This document shows, piece by piece, positions 33,683-42,900 of a stretch of 64,000 nt of DNA (position 1 is the first letter of the stretch; the number at the start of each line of letters is the position of its first letter). The position numbers and the translations under genes were made by a program. Source of the DNA: Paraburkholderia adhaesiva (GTDB lineage: Bacteria; Pseudomonadota; Gammaproteobacteria; Burkholderiales; Burkholderiaceae); assembly GCF_021390575.1 (NCBI RefSeq), contig NZ_JAJEJQ010000005.1:62001-126000 (forward strand), in the 5' to 3' direction. Under the pieces are notes generated by a model. The model was not told the DNA's origin, made no database searches, and was given only the letters and a program-made list of their open reading frames with translations.

Positions 33683-34510
33683 ATGGCTTCCCAACAGCTC
33701 GGTCACATCCTCAAATCCAGCGACAAGGACGTTCACCGCACTGCTGGCCCCAATGGAATCCTGGCCAACCTCTACCGCAAGATGCTGGTCGAACTTAATG
33801 TCGGCCCGGGGCGCTTCAGCGATTTTCTGCGCGAGTACGTGATCGACCCACGACATGGCATCCCGCAGACCCAGAAAGACCTCACCACCGCGCGCGGCAA
33901 CCTGATGAAGGAGCTTTCGCGCTCAGGCATGACGTTCAAGGTCTTCCTCAAGGGCCTGCGCTTCCTGCAGGTCAGAAAGCTCGACTTTTGCGTCAAGTGT
34001 TACTACTACCCCGGCACCACATCAATCCACCAGACCCTGATCGACTTTGGCAGCAGGAAAGAGCACCGCACGATTTCGCCCAACGGGATCCTCGCTGATC
34101 TCTACCGCCAGATGCTGGTCGATCTTGATATCGGGCCCGGACGCTTCAGCGAGCTGCTGGGCGACTATGTCACCGATCCCCGAAATGGTATTTCCCAGAC
34201 ACCGAAAGATTTCACCACTGCGCGTGGCAATCTGACGAAGGAGCTGTCAAGGGAAGGGATGACGTTCAAGGTCTTCCTCAAAGGCCTGCGCTTCCTGCAG
34301 GTCATGAAGGCTGAGGTCTCGGTCAGGTGCCATTACTACAGTGGCCGCGTCTCGATTCATGGAACCACGGTCGAATTCGCAAGACCCACTGAGCCCCCTG
34401 ATCATTCTGACAAGCCCGATCGGGAAGAGGAAGGGATGGAGGAGCCGCAGCCGCCACTACCCGATACGATGCAGCCGTTCACTTTTGCACCTGCGGGAGA
34501 CGTGGCATAA
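33683..34510 (+). CDS. Protein of two tandem 110-residue repeats (275 aa)
   Basis: The protein consists of two copies of a ~110-residue unit with PNGILANLYRKMLV, GPGRFSDFL, TTARGNL.KELSR and MTFKVFLKGLRFLQV, followed by an acidic/Pro-rich tail. The unit looks like a compact helical domain. AAGGAAGG precedes the ATG. Single-unit relatives may exist in other large phages, which I recall only vaguely. A dimer-in-one-chain DNA- or protein-binding role is possible. Confidence 0.7.
   Translation: MASQQLGHILKSSDKDVHRTAGPNGILANLYRKMLVELNVGPGRFSDFLREYVIDPRHGIPQTQKDLTTARGNLMKELSRSGMTFKVFLKGLRFLQVRKLDFCVKCYYYPGTTSIHQTLIDFGSRKEHRTISPNGILADLYRQMLVDLDIGPGRFSELLGDYVTDPRNGISQTPKDFTTARGNLTKELSREGMTFKVFLKGLRFLQVMKAEVSVRCHYYSGRVSIHGTTVEFARPTEPPDHSDKPDREEEGMEEPQPPLPDTMQPFTFAPAGDVA
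33734..34393 (+). repeat. Direct 330-base tandem duplication inside the 33683 gene
   Basis: Copy 1 begins at 33734 and copy 2 at 34064, a shift of exactly 330 bases. A 43-base block near the 3' end of each unit (33931 and 34261) differs at a single base, whereas the N-terminal parts have diverged more. This pattern suggests a recent duplication or local gene conversion. Confidence 0.75.
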
Positions 34511-34552
34511 AACGCGCCTGATACACGACACATCCCCGTCTGAGATCGAGTC

Positions 34553-35104
34553 ATGACTACGGCACTCCATGAAACCGCCTTGCCGGCTACCCTCGTAACT
34601 TCGGCCATCTTTGCTGGCATGAAACCCGAAGATGACGGTGTTACCCACATCAACATTTCGACAAGCGGCCAGACAGCGCTCGGCAGAAAACTTGCTCACT
34701 ACAGCATCACCCCCTTTGTGCATCCTGTCTATGGACCATTTCGCTCGATGGAGGGATTCTGGTACTACATCAAGTGCGAAACACCCGATGACGAGTTTCG
34801 CAATCTGTGCGGCAGCCGCGTGAAGGCACATGCAAAAAACAGAAAGATGGTCTGGCGGGAGCATTTCAGCCAGATCATCAATGAGGCGAACTTTTATCGC
34901 ATCGTGCAGAACGACGATATCCGCGAAGCGATGATCGCTTCGACACTTCCATTCGGCTATTACTACCTGCACGGGCCGCAGCAGATACAGATCCACAGCC
35001 CGATCTCGGTGTGGCTTTGCGACGGCATGGAGGAGATTCGCCGTCGCCTGAAGGCGGGCCTTCCCTGGCCGCCGGTGCCCGTTGTGAAGTTTGACGCAGC
35101 CTGA
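34553..35104 (+). CDS. NADAR-like protein, candidate ADP-ribose glycosidase
   Basis: 183 residues. The pattern INISTSGQTALGRKLAHY, then VHPVYGPFRSMEGFWYYIK, an AHAKNRKMVW segment, and NEANFYRIVQNDDIREAMIAST resembles NADAR (DUF1768) proteins: a conserved Glu-containing helix after the G-P-F strand, an AK..(G/N)R segment, then QN and a helix leading to the last strand. NADAR enzymes remove ADP-ribose from guanine in DNA and related adducts. Phage members are reported to counter ADP-ribosylating defences such as DarT-type toxins. The match is by eye and could be to a relative with altered chemistry. Confidence 0.5.
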   Translation: MTTALHETALPATLVTSAIFAGMKPEDDGVTHINISTSGQTALGRKLAHYSITPFVHPVYGPFRSMEGFWYYIKCETPDDEFRNLCGSRVKAHAKNRKMVWREHFSQIINEANFYRIVQNDDIREAMIASTLPFGYYYLHGPQQIQIHSPISVWLCDGMEEIRRRLKAGLPWPPVPVVKFDAA

Positions 35105-35133
35105 CGCGGGCAGGATCAAAGCAGGAGTCAACC

Positions 35134-36429
35134 ATGTCATCCGGCGCACTGGCCAATCCGGGCTTCCTGACCGGGCCCGGAGACAATCTGGCGACTGTCG
35201 ATGTCTATAGCGGTACGGCAGCGGGCATCATCAACTCGATCCAGAGCCTGGCCGCCAGGTACGACGTCAACCTGATCGGCATGCTACGTGCAGGCGCGGC
35301 GGCCGCCCAGTTGCTCCCGCTAGTCCAGGGCGTCGCCAACGGTCAGCTTCTCATGAACCCGCAGGCCACGATCGCGCGCATTCTTACGGCGTCGAACACC
35401 CTCGTACAGGCGGCAACGGGTGGCACCATCAACAGCGCCTTTGCTGCGCTCTCTCCCTCCATTCAAAGCAGCATCGGATCGTCCGCCCAGGTGGTTGGCA
35501 GTGTGCAGACGAGCGTGGGCGGCGTCGTCAGCAGTATCGCGAACGGTGCGATTGGCGACATCCAGAGTCTGGGCAAGCTCATCAACAGCTTCTCGGCGTC
35601 CTCGCCGTTCCTGATGATCGACAACCAGGCGCTCGGCGGCACCGCCGCCGGCGTGATCAATCAGTGTGCGAATCTCGGCGTCTCCGGCGTCTTCCAGTCC
35701 ATGGTGAGCCAGATTACCAGTCCAACCGTCCTCTCCGCGATCGTCAAACAAACCCTTCCGAACCTCGTGCGTGCGGGTGACCTCGCGAGCCTGCAAAGTC
35801 TCGCCAGCGTTGCCGGTCCCGCCGGTATCGCTGCGGTCAATCCTGGCGTGATCTCGCAGTTCGTGCAGACCTACAACCGCACGACGTCGGGCAACGTCAC
35901 CCAGGCGACACCCGCACTTGACTCGACCACGTACACGCAGATGATGTCCGTCTTCAACACCGCCGCGCCGTCGTGGAACGTCTGCGCCCGCACGAGCTCC
36001 GGCACGAACGACAACGCGGTCGATCTCTCGTCAATGATTGGTGGCACGAGTGACTTCAACAGCGTGCTCGCCGCGGGCGTCGCGAACACCGCAGATCCTG
36101 ACGAGCAGCTCTACGGACTGGCCACGACCTGCCCCGCCACGGATGTCGATACGCTGCTCAAGAACATGTATCCTGGCGCGTATATCGATCCGGCGCTGCG
36201 CACCAGCAGCATGCCCGTCGACCCCTCCCAGGTCGGTACTGCCACTGGCGTGAGCGCCGCCACGAGCACCACCGCCATCCAGTTGACATCGTCGGGCACT
36301 GTCGCCACCACTCCATCAAACGATCCCGTGAGCAGCCAGCCCAATGCCGCGACATTCAGCCTGCTTTCGGCCGGTGGCGAGTCAGCGTCCGACATGACGA
36401 ACACGCAGATCAACTGGCTTGCTGGCTGA
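35134..36429 (+). CDS. Virion structural protein (431 aa, Ser/Ala-rich)
   Basis: 431 residues, very low charge, rich in Ser/Ala/Thr/Gly, with repeated hydrophobic helices (GAAAAQLLPLVQGVANG, SVQTSVGGVVSSIANG). This is typical of tail or baseplate proteins and unlike the enzymes around it. The C-terminus is Thr/Ser-rich. AGGAGTC precedes the ATG. No specific family recognised. Confidence 0.55.
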   Translation: MSSGALANPGFLTGPGDNLATVDVYSGTAAGIINSIQSLAARYDVNLIGMLRAGAAAAQLLPLVQGVANGQLLMNPQATIARILTASNTLVQAATGGTINSAFAALSPSIQSSIGSSAQVVGSVQTSVGGVVSSIANGAIGDIQSLGKLINSFSASSPFLMIDNQALGGTAAGVINQCANLGVSGVFQSMVSQITSPTVLSAIVKQTLPNLVRAGDLASLQSLASVAGPAGIAAVNPGVISQFVQTYNRTTSGNVTQATPALDSTTYTQMMSVFNTAAPSWNVCARTSSGTNDNAVDLSSMIGGTSDFNSVLAAGVANTADPDEQLYGLATTCPATDVDTLLKNMYPGAYIDPALRTSSMPVDPSQVGTATGVSAATSTTAIQLTSSGTVATTPSNDPVSSQPNAATFSLLSAGGESASDMTNTQINWLAG

Positions 36430-36644
36430 CCTGGCGGTTTGACACGGCGATACGGGCAGAGATTCGACTTGCCAATGAATTCGCGTGAGCGCTTTCGCGC
36501 GCGCTAAAGCAGCCACCTTTCTTTTTTGGCTAGAACAGTGACTTATGGAGAACCGCAACATCAAAGTGCCATTCCTCCGGTTGGCTGTGATATCTTAGAT
36601 TGCTCACAATCAGCGCGGAACATTGTTTCAGCGGAAGAGGTGTA

Positions 36645-37487
36645 ATGGCATTGCAGCTTTGGGACCAACTGTCATATCTCGATGAGAAGGCTCCGCCCTA
36701 CGAGCCGGTGACACAGGACGAGAAAAAATATCAGGGGATGCAATGGCGCCTGATCCGCGTAACCGATCCGCAGAGGGTCTTACCGGAAGCCGGCATGCCG
36801 AGAAGTGCGCAAGGACGGCCAGGGTCTGTCGTCGTTGCAATAGGCACCCGCGAGGTGTCTCTATACGACGGGCCCGGGTTCGAGCTGGTAGCGCGTACGT
36901 CAGATGGAAGACTGGTCTGCGAGATGGGCGCAAGAATGACCGGATGGCAAAGCGTGAAGCTGACGAACGGCCACGTCATCGTAGAACAGGCTTCACTTCG
37001 AGGGTGGCGTATCGGAGCATTCTGCTTTAACCTGGTGGTACGCTGGGCGAAGCGCCATTGCCCGGACTACGAAGTATTCCCGATCAAACTTCTTGCGAGC
37101 GATGCCAACGGCGTCAATCGCCTGAGACGCAATGCGTTCTATGAAAAGTTCGGGATCAACTTCACCTATGCGGTGGTCGACGGCGTAGCTGACGCCGCGG
37201 GCGAATCGTTACCCGTGAAGGCAGAATCGCTGATTGAGCTGAAGCCGGCTGATTGCCCGAACATCCTCGAACTGGATTTGTCACACGCGCTCGGAGCAGC
37301 TACACACTGGCTCCCACAAAGTCAGAAGCGCGCGAGCGATCTGAGAAAGTCTATCGTGGAACTTCGCGACCAACGAGCCCGGACCGGCAGAGTCTTTCTT
37401 TCCTGGATTCGTTATCTCAACTGGCCCGGGTATTTCCTTGCCTTTGGTGTCGGGGCGCTATTGATGCGGATGTGGTGCTTGCGCTGA
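36645..37487 (+). CDS. Unidentified C-terminally membrane-anchored protein, possible cargo gene
   Basis: 280 residues from the ATG at 36645 (GGAAGAGG upstream). The centre has VFPIKLLASDANGVNRLRRNAFYEKFGI, reminiscent of the last helix-strand of GNAT acetyltransferases, but the acetyl-CoA loop is not clear. A single hydrophobic helix (YFLAFGVGALLMRMW) ends the protein, preceded by basic residues. It is flanked by longer non-coding gaps (215 bases upstream) and stands between phage structural genes, as a moron would. Confidence 0.45.
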   Translation: MALQLWDQLSYLDEKAPPYEPVTQDEKKYQGMQWRLIRVTDPQRVLPEAGMPRSAQGRPGSVVVAIGTREVSLYDGPGFELVARTSDGRLVCEMGARMTGWQSVKLTNGHVIVEQASLRGWRIGAFCFNLVVRWAKRHCPDYEVFPIKLLASDANGVNRLRRNAFYEKFGINFTYAVVDGVADAAGESLPVKAESLIELKPADCPNILELDLSHALGAATHWLPQSQKRASDLRKSIVELRDQRARTGRVFLSWIRYLNWPGYFLAFGVGALLMRMWCLR

Positions 37488-37545
37488 TGGCACATCACGG
37501 ATTCTGAAGATCACGGTGCCCACCTTTGAACGACCAGGATCAGAT

Positions 37546-39831
37546 TCAGATATTTTTATCGATACCCGTGAAGAATCCGGAGATTAACCGGGCTGGCATC
37601 AGGTCCCCGGCGAAGCTCGCCCAGTGCGCGGGAGAGAGCCACGATTTCCACTGCGCCATCTGCATCGTGAGATTCAGCTTTAATCGCCGGAACACATAGA
37701 TCTGGTCGGCGAGGCCAAGCCCACCCAGCACGGCCATATAGTCTGTGAACGGATTGTCGCCATCGAAGATGTTATCGAGCGAGCTCGCCACATTCGATAC
37801 GGTATCCACCACAGTCCCAAGCGCGGCACCCGCGGCCGATGCAGCTGCCGCCACAGGTAACGCCGCCGCTGCCGCTCCTGCTCCGCCTGCTACCGCCCCC
37901 ACAGGCCCCGCCGCAACGCCACCACCGACTGCGCCAGCGACCGCTGCCGCGCCTTCCGTCACCGCAAATCCCAGACTCGCCCCTGTCTGCGCCGCCGCCG
38001 TGCTCAAACCCTGGCTGATCGGCAGATAGACCAGCGACGAAAGATCGGCGATCGTAAAGGTCACGTCGATCGCCAATGCCCTCCCCTCGTTATTGAATCC
38101 AAGGTTCCCTGTCCCGCGCGTCACCGACAGGCTGTCAATGAGTCCGAGCCGGACCTGGCAGCGGCCCCGGTCGTACAGTTCGCAGATGAATGGCGCGGTG
38201 TAGGACTGTCGACCGGTGGCGAGTGGCAGTGCGCCCGCGATAAGCATCGCGAGCGGGATGTAAAGGTTGATGAGCTGCGAGACAGGATTGCCATAGGGGC
38301 TCACCAGGTTGACCGTATAGCTCGTGCGCGCCAAAGACGCGGAGGCCGACTGCCAGTGGCGCGGGATATCGACAAACGCCGAGCCCCCGAGCGCGGCGAG
38401 ACCCGAGAGACCCATACCGCCCGCGATACCGGCAGCAAAGTCCATCGCATCGTTCACTGCACTGCCGACGAGCCCCAGCACCCCACCACTCGCGAGATTG
38501 CCGCCCGCCGCATCGAAGCGCGTTGTGCGGGCCTGGCTCGACATGCTGTTGATCTTGTTGGCGATCTCGGAATCCGCCGTCTGGTTCTGGAACGAGTCGG
38601 TAACCGATCCCGTTGCATTCACGCGGAAACTGACGAAGGACCCGCCGTCATTGAGCTCGGCGTTCAGAAAGTCGAAAAAGCCGGCGTTGTCGCTCTGCGA
38701 CTGCGAGAAATTCTCGGTGACGGAATCCAGCGTCGCGTTATCCTGCGTCTGGGTCAGCGTTGTGGCTGCTCCTGTTGTCGACGTGCCGGATGTATCTGTG
38801 CTGGTCGTGCCGGTGGAATCAGCAGACGCGCTCGTACCCGGCGCGTTATCGTCGCCACCGCCTGCGGGCTTGACCTGTGCATTGGCGACCGTGCCGAACC
38901 ACTGCGAGATATAGTCGCTGAAAGAACGCGCACCCGTATCGTCCAGCTTGTTGCCTGGACCGAAAATGTTCTGGATGACCGACGCAAGACTGCCGCTCGT
39001 AAGCGCACCGGTATCCATGGCCGCCTGATACATGGCGATCTGTTTCGCTTCGAGCCGCCGCGCACGCGTTGACATCTTGTAGACGTCGATGCCGCCGCCA
39101 TTGAAAAAGATGTCCGGCCACGCTGCCTGCATTTGTGCAATAGCTGCTGCATCAAACTGGTACTGATCGCCAAGTCCTGGAATGTTCGTGACGTCTGCAC
39201 CCACCACCGCGTCGCCTGCGCGCGGAATGACACCGAGGTTCACGGCGATCTGGTTGACGATGGTCTGCACGATCTGCCAGTACACCGGCATCGTGCGTTT
39301 GAGGTAATAGAATTTCGAGGAAGGCTTGTTCATCAGGAAATTCAGCCCCACCCCCGCCAGATGGAACGCGAGCAGCCTCCAGCTCATGAGGGAGACCACG
39401 AACCCGGCTGCCTTGCCGAGTGTGTAGAAGAAGGTCGTACCACGCCCGGTTCTTGCGAGCACGCCCGCGCCGCTGTTGTAGAAGCTGGTAAAGAATTGCG
39501 TGAGCGAATTGAACTGCGGCACGCCAAAGCTCATGTGGATGACCTGAGCGTTGTCATCAATCGCCTCGCTGTAATAGATGCCGAGGCCATTGCTGCCGTT
39601 CAGCCGCGATGCGGCCTTGGGATCCGCGTAGCGGGTGAACTGCGGCGGCGGATTGATGGCGATGTTGCCGCCCGGTCGCGTGTCGACGTACTTGCGCGTG
39701 GCGCTCGTATCGAAGCGGTTCGACACATCCGGGCTCCCTGTTGCAAAATACGATGAAGGCACGAGGAACGACTGTCTGACCCAGCTGACGTCACTGCCCT
39801 GGGTGTCGAGTGTGTTGAGATTGGTAATCAC
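37546..39831 (-). CDS. Large virion protein (761 aa), tail/baseplate
   Basis: 761 residues starting at GTG 39831, supported by AGGAGTCC upstream. There is a hydrophobic helical region (about 150-175), a Ser/Thr/Asp-rich low-complexity segment (about 330-370), and then a beta-rich domain with TSYTVNLVSPYGNPVSQL, APFICELYDRGRCQVRLGLIDSL and ALAIDVTFTIADL. An Ala/Gly-rich helical stretch follows near the C-terminus. It is the second gene of an operon behind the tape-measure candidate, so a tail-tip or tube-initiation role is plausible. Confidence 0.6.
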   Translation of the reverse strand: MITNLNTLDTQGSDVSWVRQSFLVPSSYFATGSPDVSNRFDTSATRKYVDTRPGGNIAINPPPQFTRYADPKAASRLNGSNGLGIYYSEAIDDNAQVIHMSFGVPQFNSLTQFFTSFYNSGAGVLARTGRGTTFFYTLGKAAGFVVSLMSWRLLAFHLAGVGLNFLMNKPSSKFYYLKRTMPVYWQIVQTIVNQIAVNLGVIPRAGDAVVGADVTNIPGLGDQYQFDAAAIAQMQAAWPDIFFNGGGIDVYKMSTRARRLEAKQIAMYQAAMDTGALTSGSLASVIQNIFGPGNKLDDTGARSFSDYISQWFGTVANAQVKPAGGGDDNAPGTSASADSTGTTSTDTSGTSTTGAATTLTQTQDNATLDSVTENFSQSQSDNAGFFDFLNAELNDGGSFVSFRVNATGSVTDSFQNQTADSEIANKINSMSSQARTTRFDAAGGNLASGGVLGLVGSAVNDAMDFAAGIAGGMGLSGLAALGGSAFVDIPRHWQSASASLARTSYTVNLVSPYGNPVSQLINLYIPLAMLIAGALPLATGRQSYTAPFICELYDRGRCQVRLGLIDSLSVTRGTGNLGFNNEGRALAIDVTFTIADLSSLVYLPISQGLSTAAAQTGASLGFAVTEGAAAVAGAVGGGVAAGPVGAVAGGAGAAAAALPVAAAASAAGAALGTVVDTVSNVASSLDNIFDGDNPFTDYMAVLGGLGLADQIYVFRRLKLNLTMQMAQWKSWLSPAHWASFAGDLMPARLISGFFTGIDKNI

Positions 39832-39906
39832 AAAGGACTCCTGAATTCATGGCTGGGCGCCGGGAGGAACATGCTCCTCCTCCCGGCGTCCGCCCGCGGT
39901 CCGGAA

Positions 39907-42900
39907 CTACGCCATCCGGGCCATCGAGACAGGTGGGGTAGGCATCGGCCGCGCCGTCCCCCGCTGCAGCGCCTGGACCGAGTCGGCACCGCCGGGTGTC
40001 GTGCCCGCTGCATTGCCAACTGAGCCAGAGCCCTGGTTCGAAGCCTGACTGGCAGCCTGTCCAACGGCCTGACGCACCAGGTCGTACATGGCCTTGAGAA
40101 CATCGAGCGCCTGCTCGTGAACCTTGAGCGAGCGGTCGAGCGTTTCTCCCACTCCGCCGAGCGCGTCCATGTGCTCATCGTGCTGGGCTTGCTGGACGGC
40201 CATGATGGACTTCGACCCCTGGTCGAGCGGCCTGGCCGATGCTGGCCCAAAACCAAAGGATGCGAAGGGGGAGCCGCCTGCAGCAGATTTCGACACCACG
40301 CCACCGATCGCACCGCCGGGTCCGGGCACAGCCGTGGCCAATCCGGTCTTTGAAAACGCGGCATCGATCAGGCTGGATGCAGCGCCCTGCGCCGTCATTC
40401 GTGATGCTGCAGGTGACGCTGCTGGTGCCATTGCAGGTACCGCAGTGGATGCGGCAGCACCCGGCGAGCTGATCGACACGGGAAGCGCGGCGGCCGCGGT
40501 CGATGGCCGGGTCACCGGCACCGCAGTTGACACAGCAGCCGGTGTGGTCACCCCGGCACTGCTTACGCCGCTGGTACCCTGTGCCCCCGGTGCTGCAGGC
40601 ACAGTTGTGGCTGTCGTTACGCCCGAACCTTGCGTCGCCGCTGCCGGTTTTGGCTGGGGCGTCGCCGGTAGAGTGTTAGTTGCGTTTATCCCCGAACTGC
40701 CCGGCGCACCCGGCGCCTTGCCCGCACCCGTCTTCACCGGCGCGGACGCCACATCGGCCGCGCTGCCGCTGGTGCCAGTCACGCCGGTCTGCTTGAGCCC
40801 GAGCTGCACGCGCCGGCCGATCTCCGCATAGACCTCCTTGACCGTGCGGTGCGAGCCGTCCCTGTTGAAGAAGATCGACCGGTTGGCGGCCGCGGGCCCC
40901 GGCATCAGCGCGACGGCGTCCGTGCCCGGATCCGCCTTGAGCAACTGCCTCGCTCCGCCTGGCCCCAGGAAGTGCGCAAGGTAGACGTCAGTCGGCGTGA
41001 TGTCGGCTTTCACCCCCTTGAGCGCCGCGACGTTTTCCTTGATGAACTCCGCACCCATCAGGGCGCTCGCACGCGGATCTGTCTGCGGCGTGCCCGCCGG
41101 GATGTCGTACTTCGGACCATACTTCCTCAGCATGGTCTGCCAGGTGCTGTTGATGAACTGGAAGAGCCCCGATGCGCTGCTCGTGGGTGCCTTCGCCGTC
41201 GGGTTGAACGCCGATTCGATCGCGCCGATGGCAGCGAGCAGGATCGGATCGACACCCACCATCGACGCGGCCTTGCCGATCAGGTCCTTGACCGCCCCCC
41301 ACCCCTTGCCAATGGGCAGCGGCAACTGGCCGATCTTGCCGCCGAGCGCCTGAAGCCCCGTTTTGATCGCACCGCCCGCGGCGCCCAGCGCACCGGCGGC
41401 GCCGGTCACGGTCTCCCGCACGCCCGATACCACCTTGCCCGCGACACTGGACACACCACCGGCCACGGCTGTGCCGGCCTGCTTCGCCGTCTCCCACGCC
41501 CCCTTTGCCGCGCTCACGACACCGGACTCGACCCTGCCGGCGATGTCTTTGGCTCCCCCCCACATTCCGGCGATCAGCCCCGAGACCGAGCCCATACCCG
41601 CTTCGACCTTGTCGGTGAGCAGGTCGGTCCAGCCCTTGCCCTGATCCTTCGCAGGTGTGGAGGCGCTCGCCGTTTGCGACTTCTTCGCGTCATCCTCCTT
41701 CTTCGCCGCAGTCTTCGCGGCCGCGGCCGTCGCCACTGTGGCAACCGCACCGGCCTTCTTCATCCCGGATTGGGCGTCGGCCGGCTGGCCGGCCGGCATC
41801 CGGTCGATTTGCGCCTGCGCCGCGGCCACGTACGCGGCCACTTCCTTCGGGCCCGCGTCGAGCGTGAGGCTGCGATGCAGCGTGAGGATCGAGCCGTGGA
41901 ACGGCGAGCGCATTTCGTTGTACGGACCATCGGACCAGGCGACCGTCTTCAGGTACTGCTGCCGGTCCTCCTTTTTCCTGAGCTTGTCATCGACCTCGGC
42001 CAGACTGATGGACTGACCCATCGACCTGAGCGCGGTGAGGTGTGTGCAGAAGACGGGCTTGAAGCGGCGCAGATACCAGGCGGCGAAGTTCGCGACCTCG
42101 CCCTTGTTGGCCGGATCGATATCGAAGGGCGCAACGACCTCCCGGAAATTGATCGACTTGCCGCTCACATCGGCCTGGAGGCCGCTGGCATTGCCACCTC
42201 TGCCACCCTGGCCACTTCGGTAGTACACGCCCTTCATGAGGGTGTCTTCAAGGGTGAGGAGCGCCTTCACACTCTCGGTATCGTCGGGCAGGAAGCCATA
42301 CTGCGCGATACGCACGCGCGCGAGCGGTCCCGGTTTTTTCTCAAGCAGCTTTTTGATACCGCGGTAAGCAAGATATCCGGCGCCGGCGAGCGCGGCGGCA
42401 CCCAGCACCACTGGCAGGGAGAGGAACCCGCCCACTGCGGCGAGACCCGCGCCGGCAATTTCCCCCGCTGCGGCAAGGCCGCCCCCAATCAGACTGCCTG
42501 CTGTCCCCAACCCGGCGCCGAGCCCCGCCGTGAGCCCCCCGGTAATCCCGCCACCGAGCCCCATGCCCCCTGCCGCGGCAGCAACGCCTTCGCCCGCAAG
42601 AGCTTCTGCGCCTTCGGCCACGGCCGCGCGACCCAGCATCCCGCCCACACCGCGCCCCAGCAACTTCCTGCCGCCACCGGCGAGGGTCCTGAGTCCCCGG
42701 CCGGCCCATCTGGCTCCCTTCAGGACTTTCCCGCCGCCCCACCGACCGAGCTTCTTTTCCACCCAGTCTTCTGCGACGCCTGTGAGGCCGCTCCTGCCCT
42801 CGTCATCGTCGGACTCACTCGCACCCTTGCCGCGGCCCCTGAGCCTGCTGATGAGCCCTCCCAGCCCTGCCAGCAACCCTTTGGTCTGCCCGCCTTCCTG

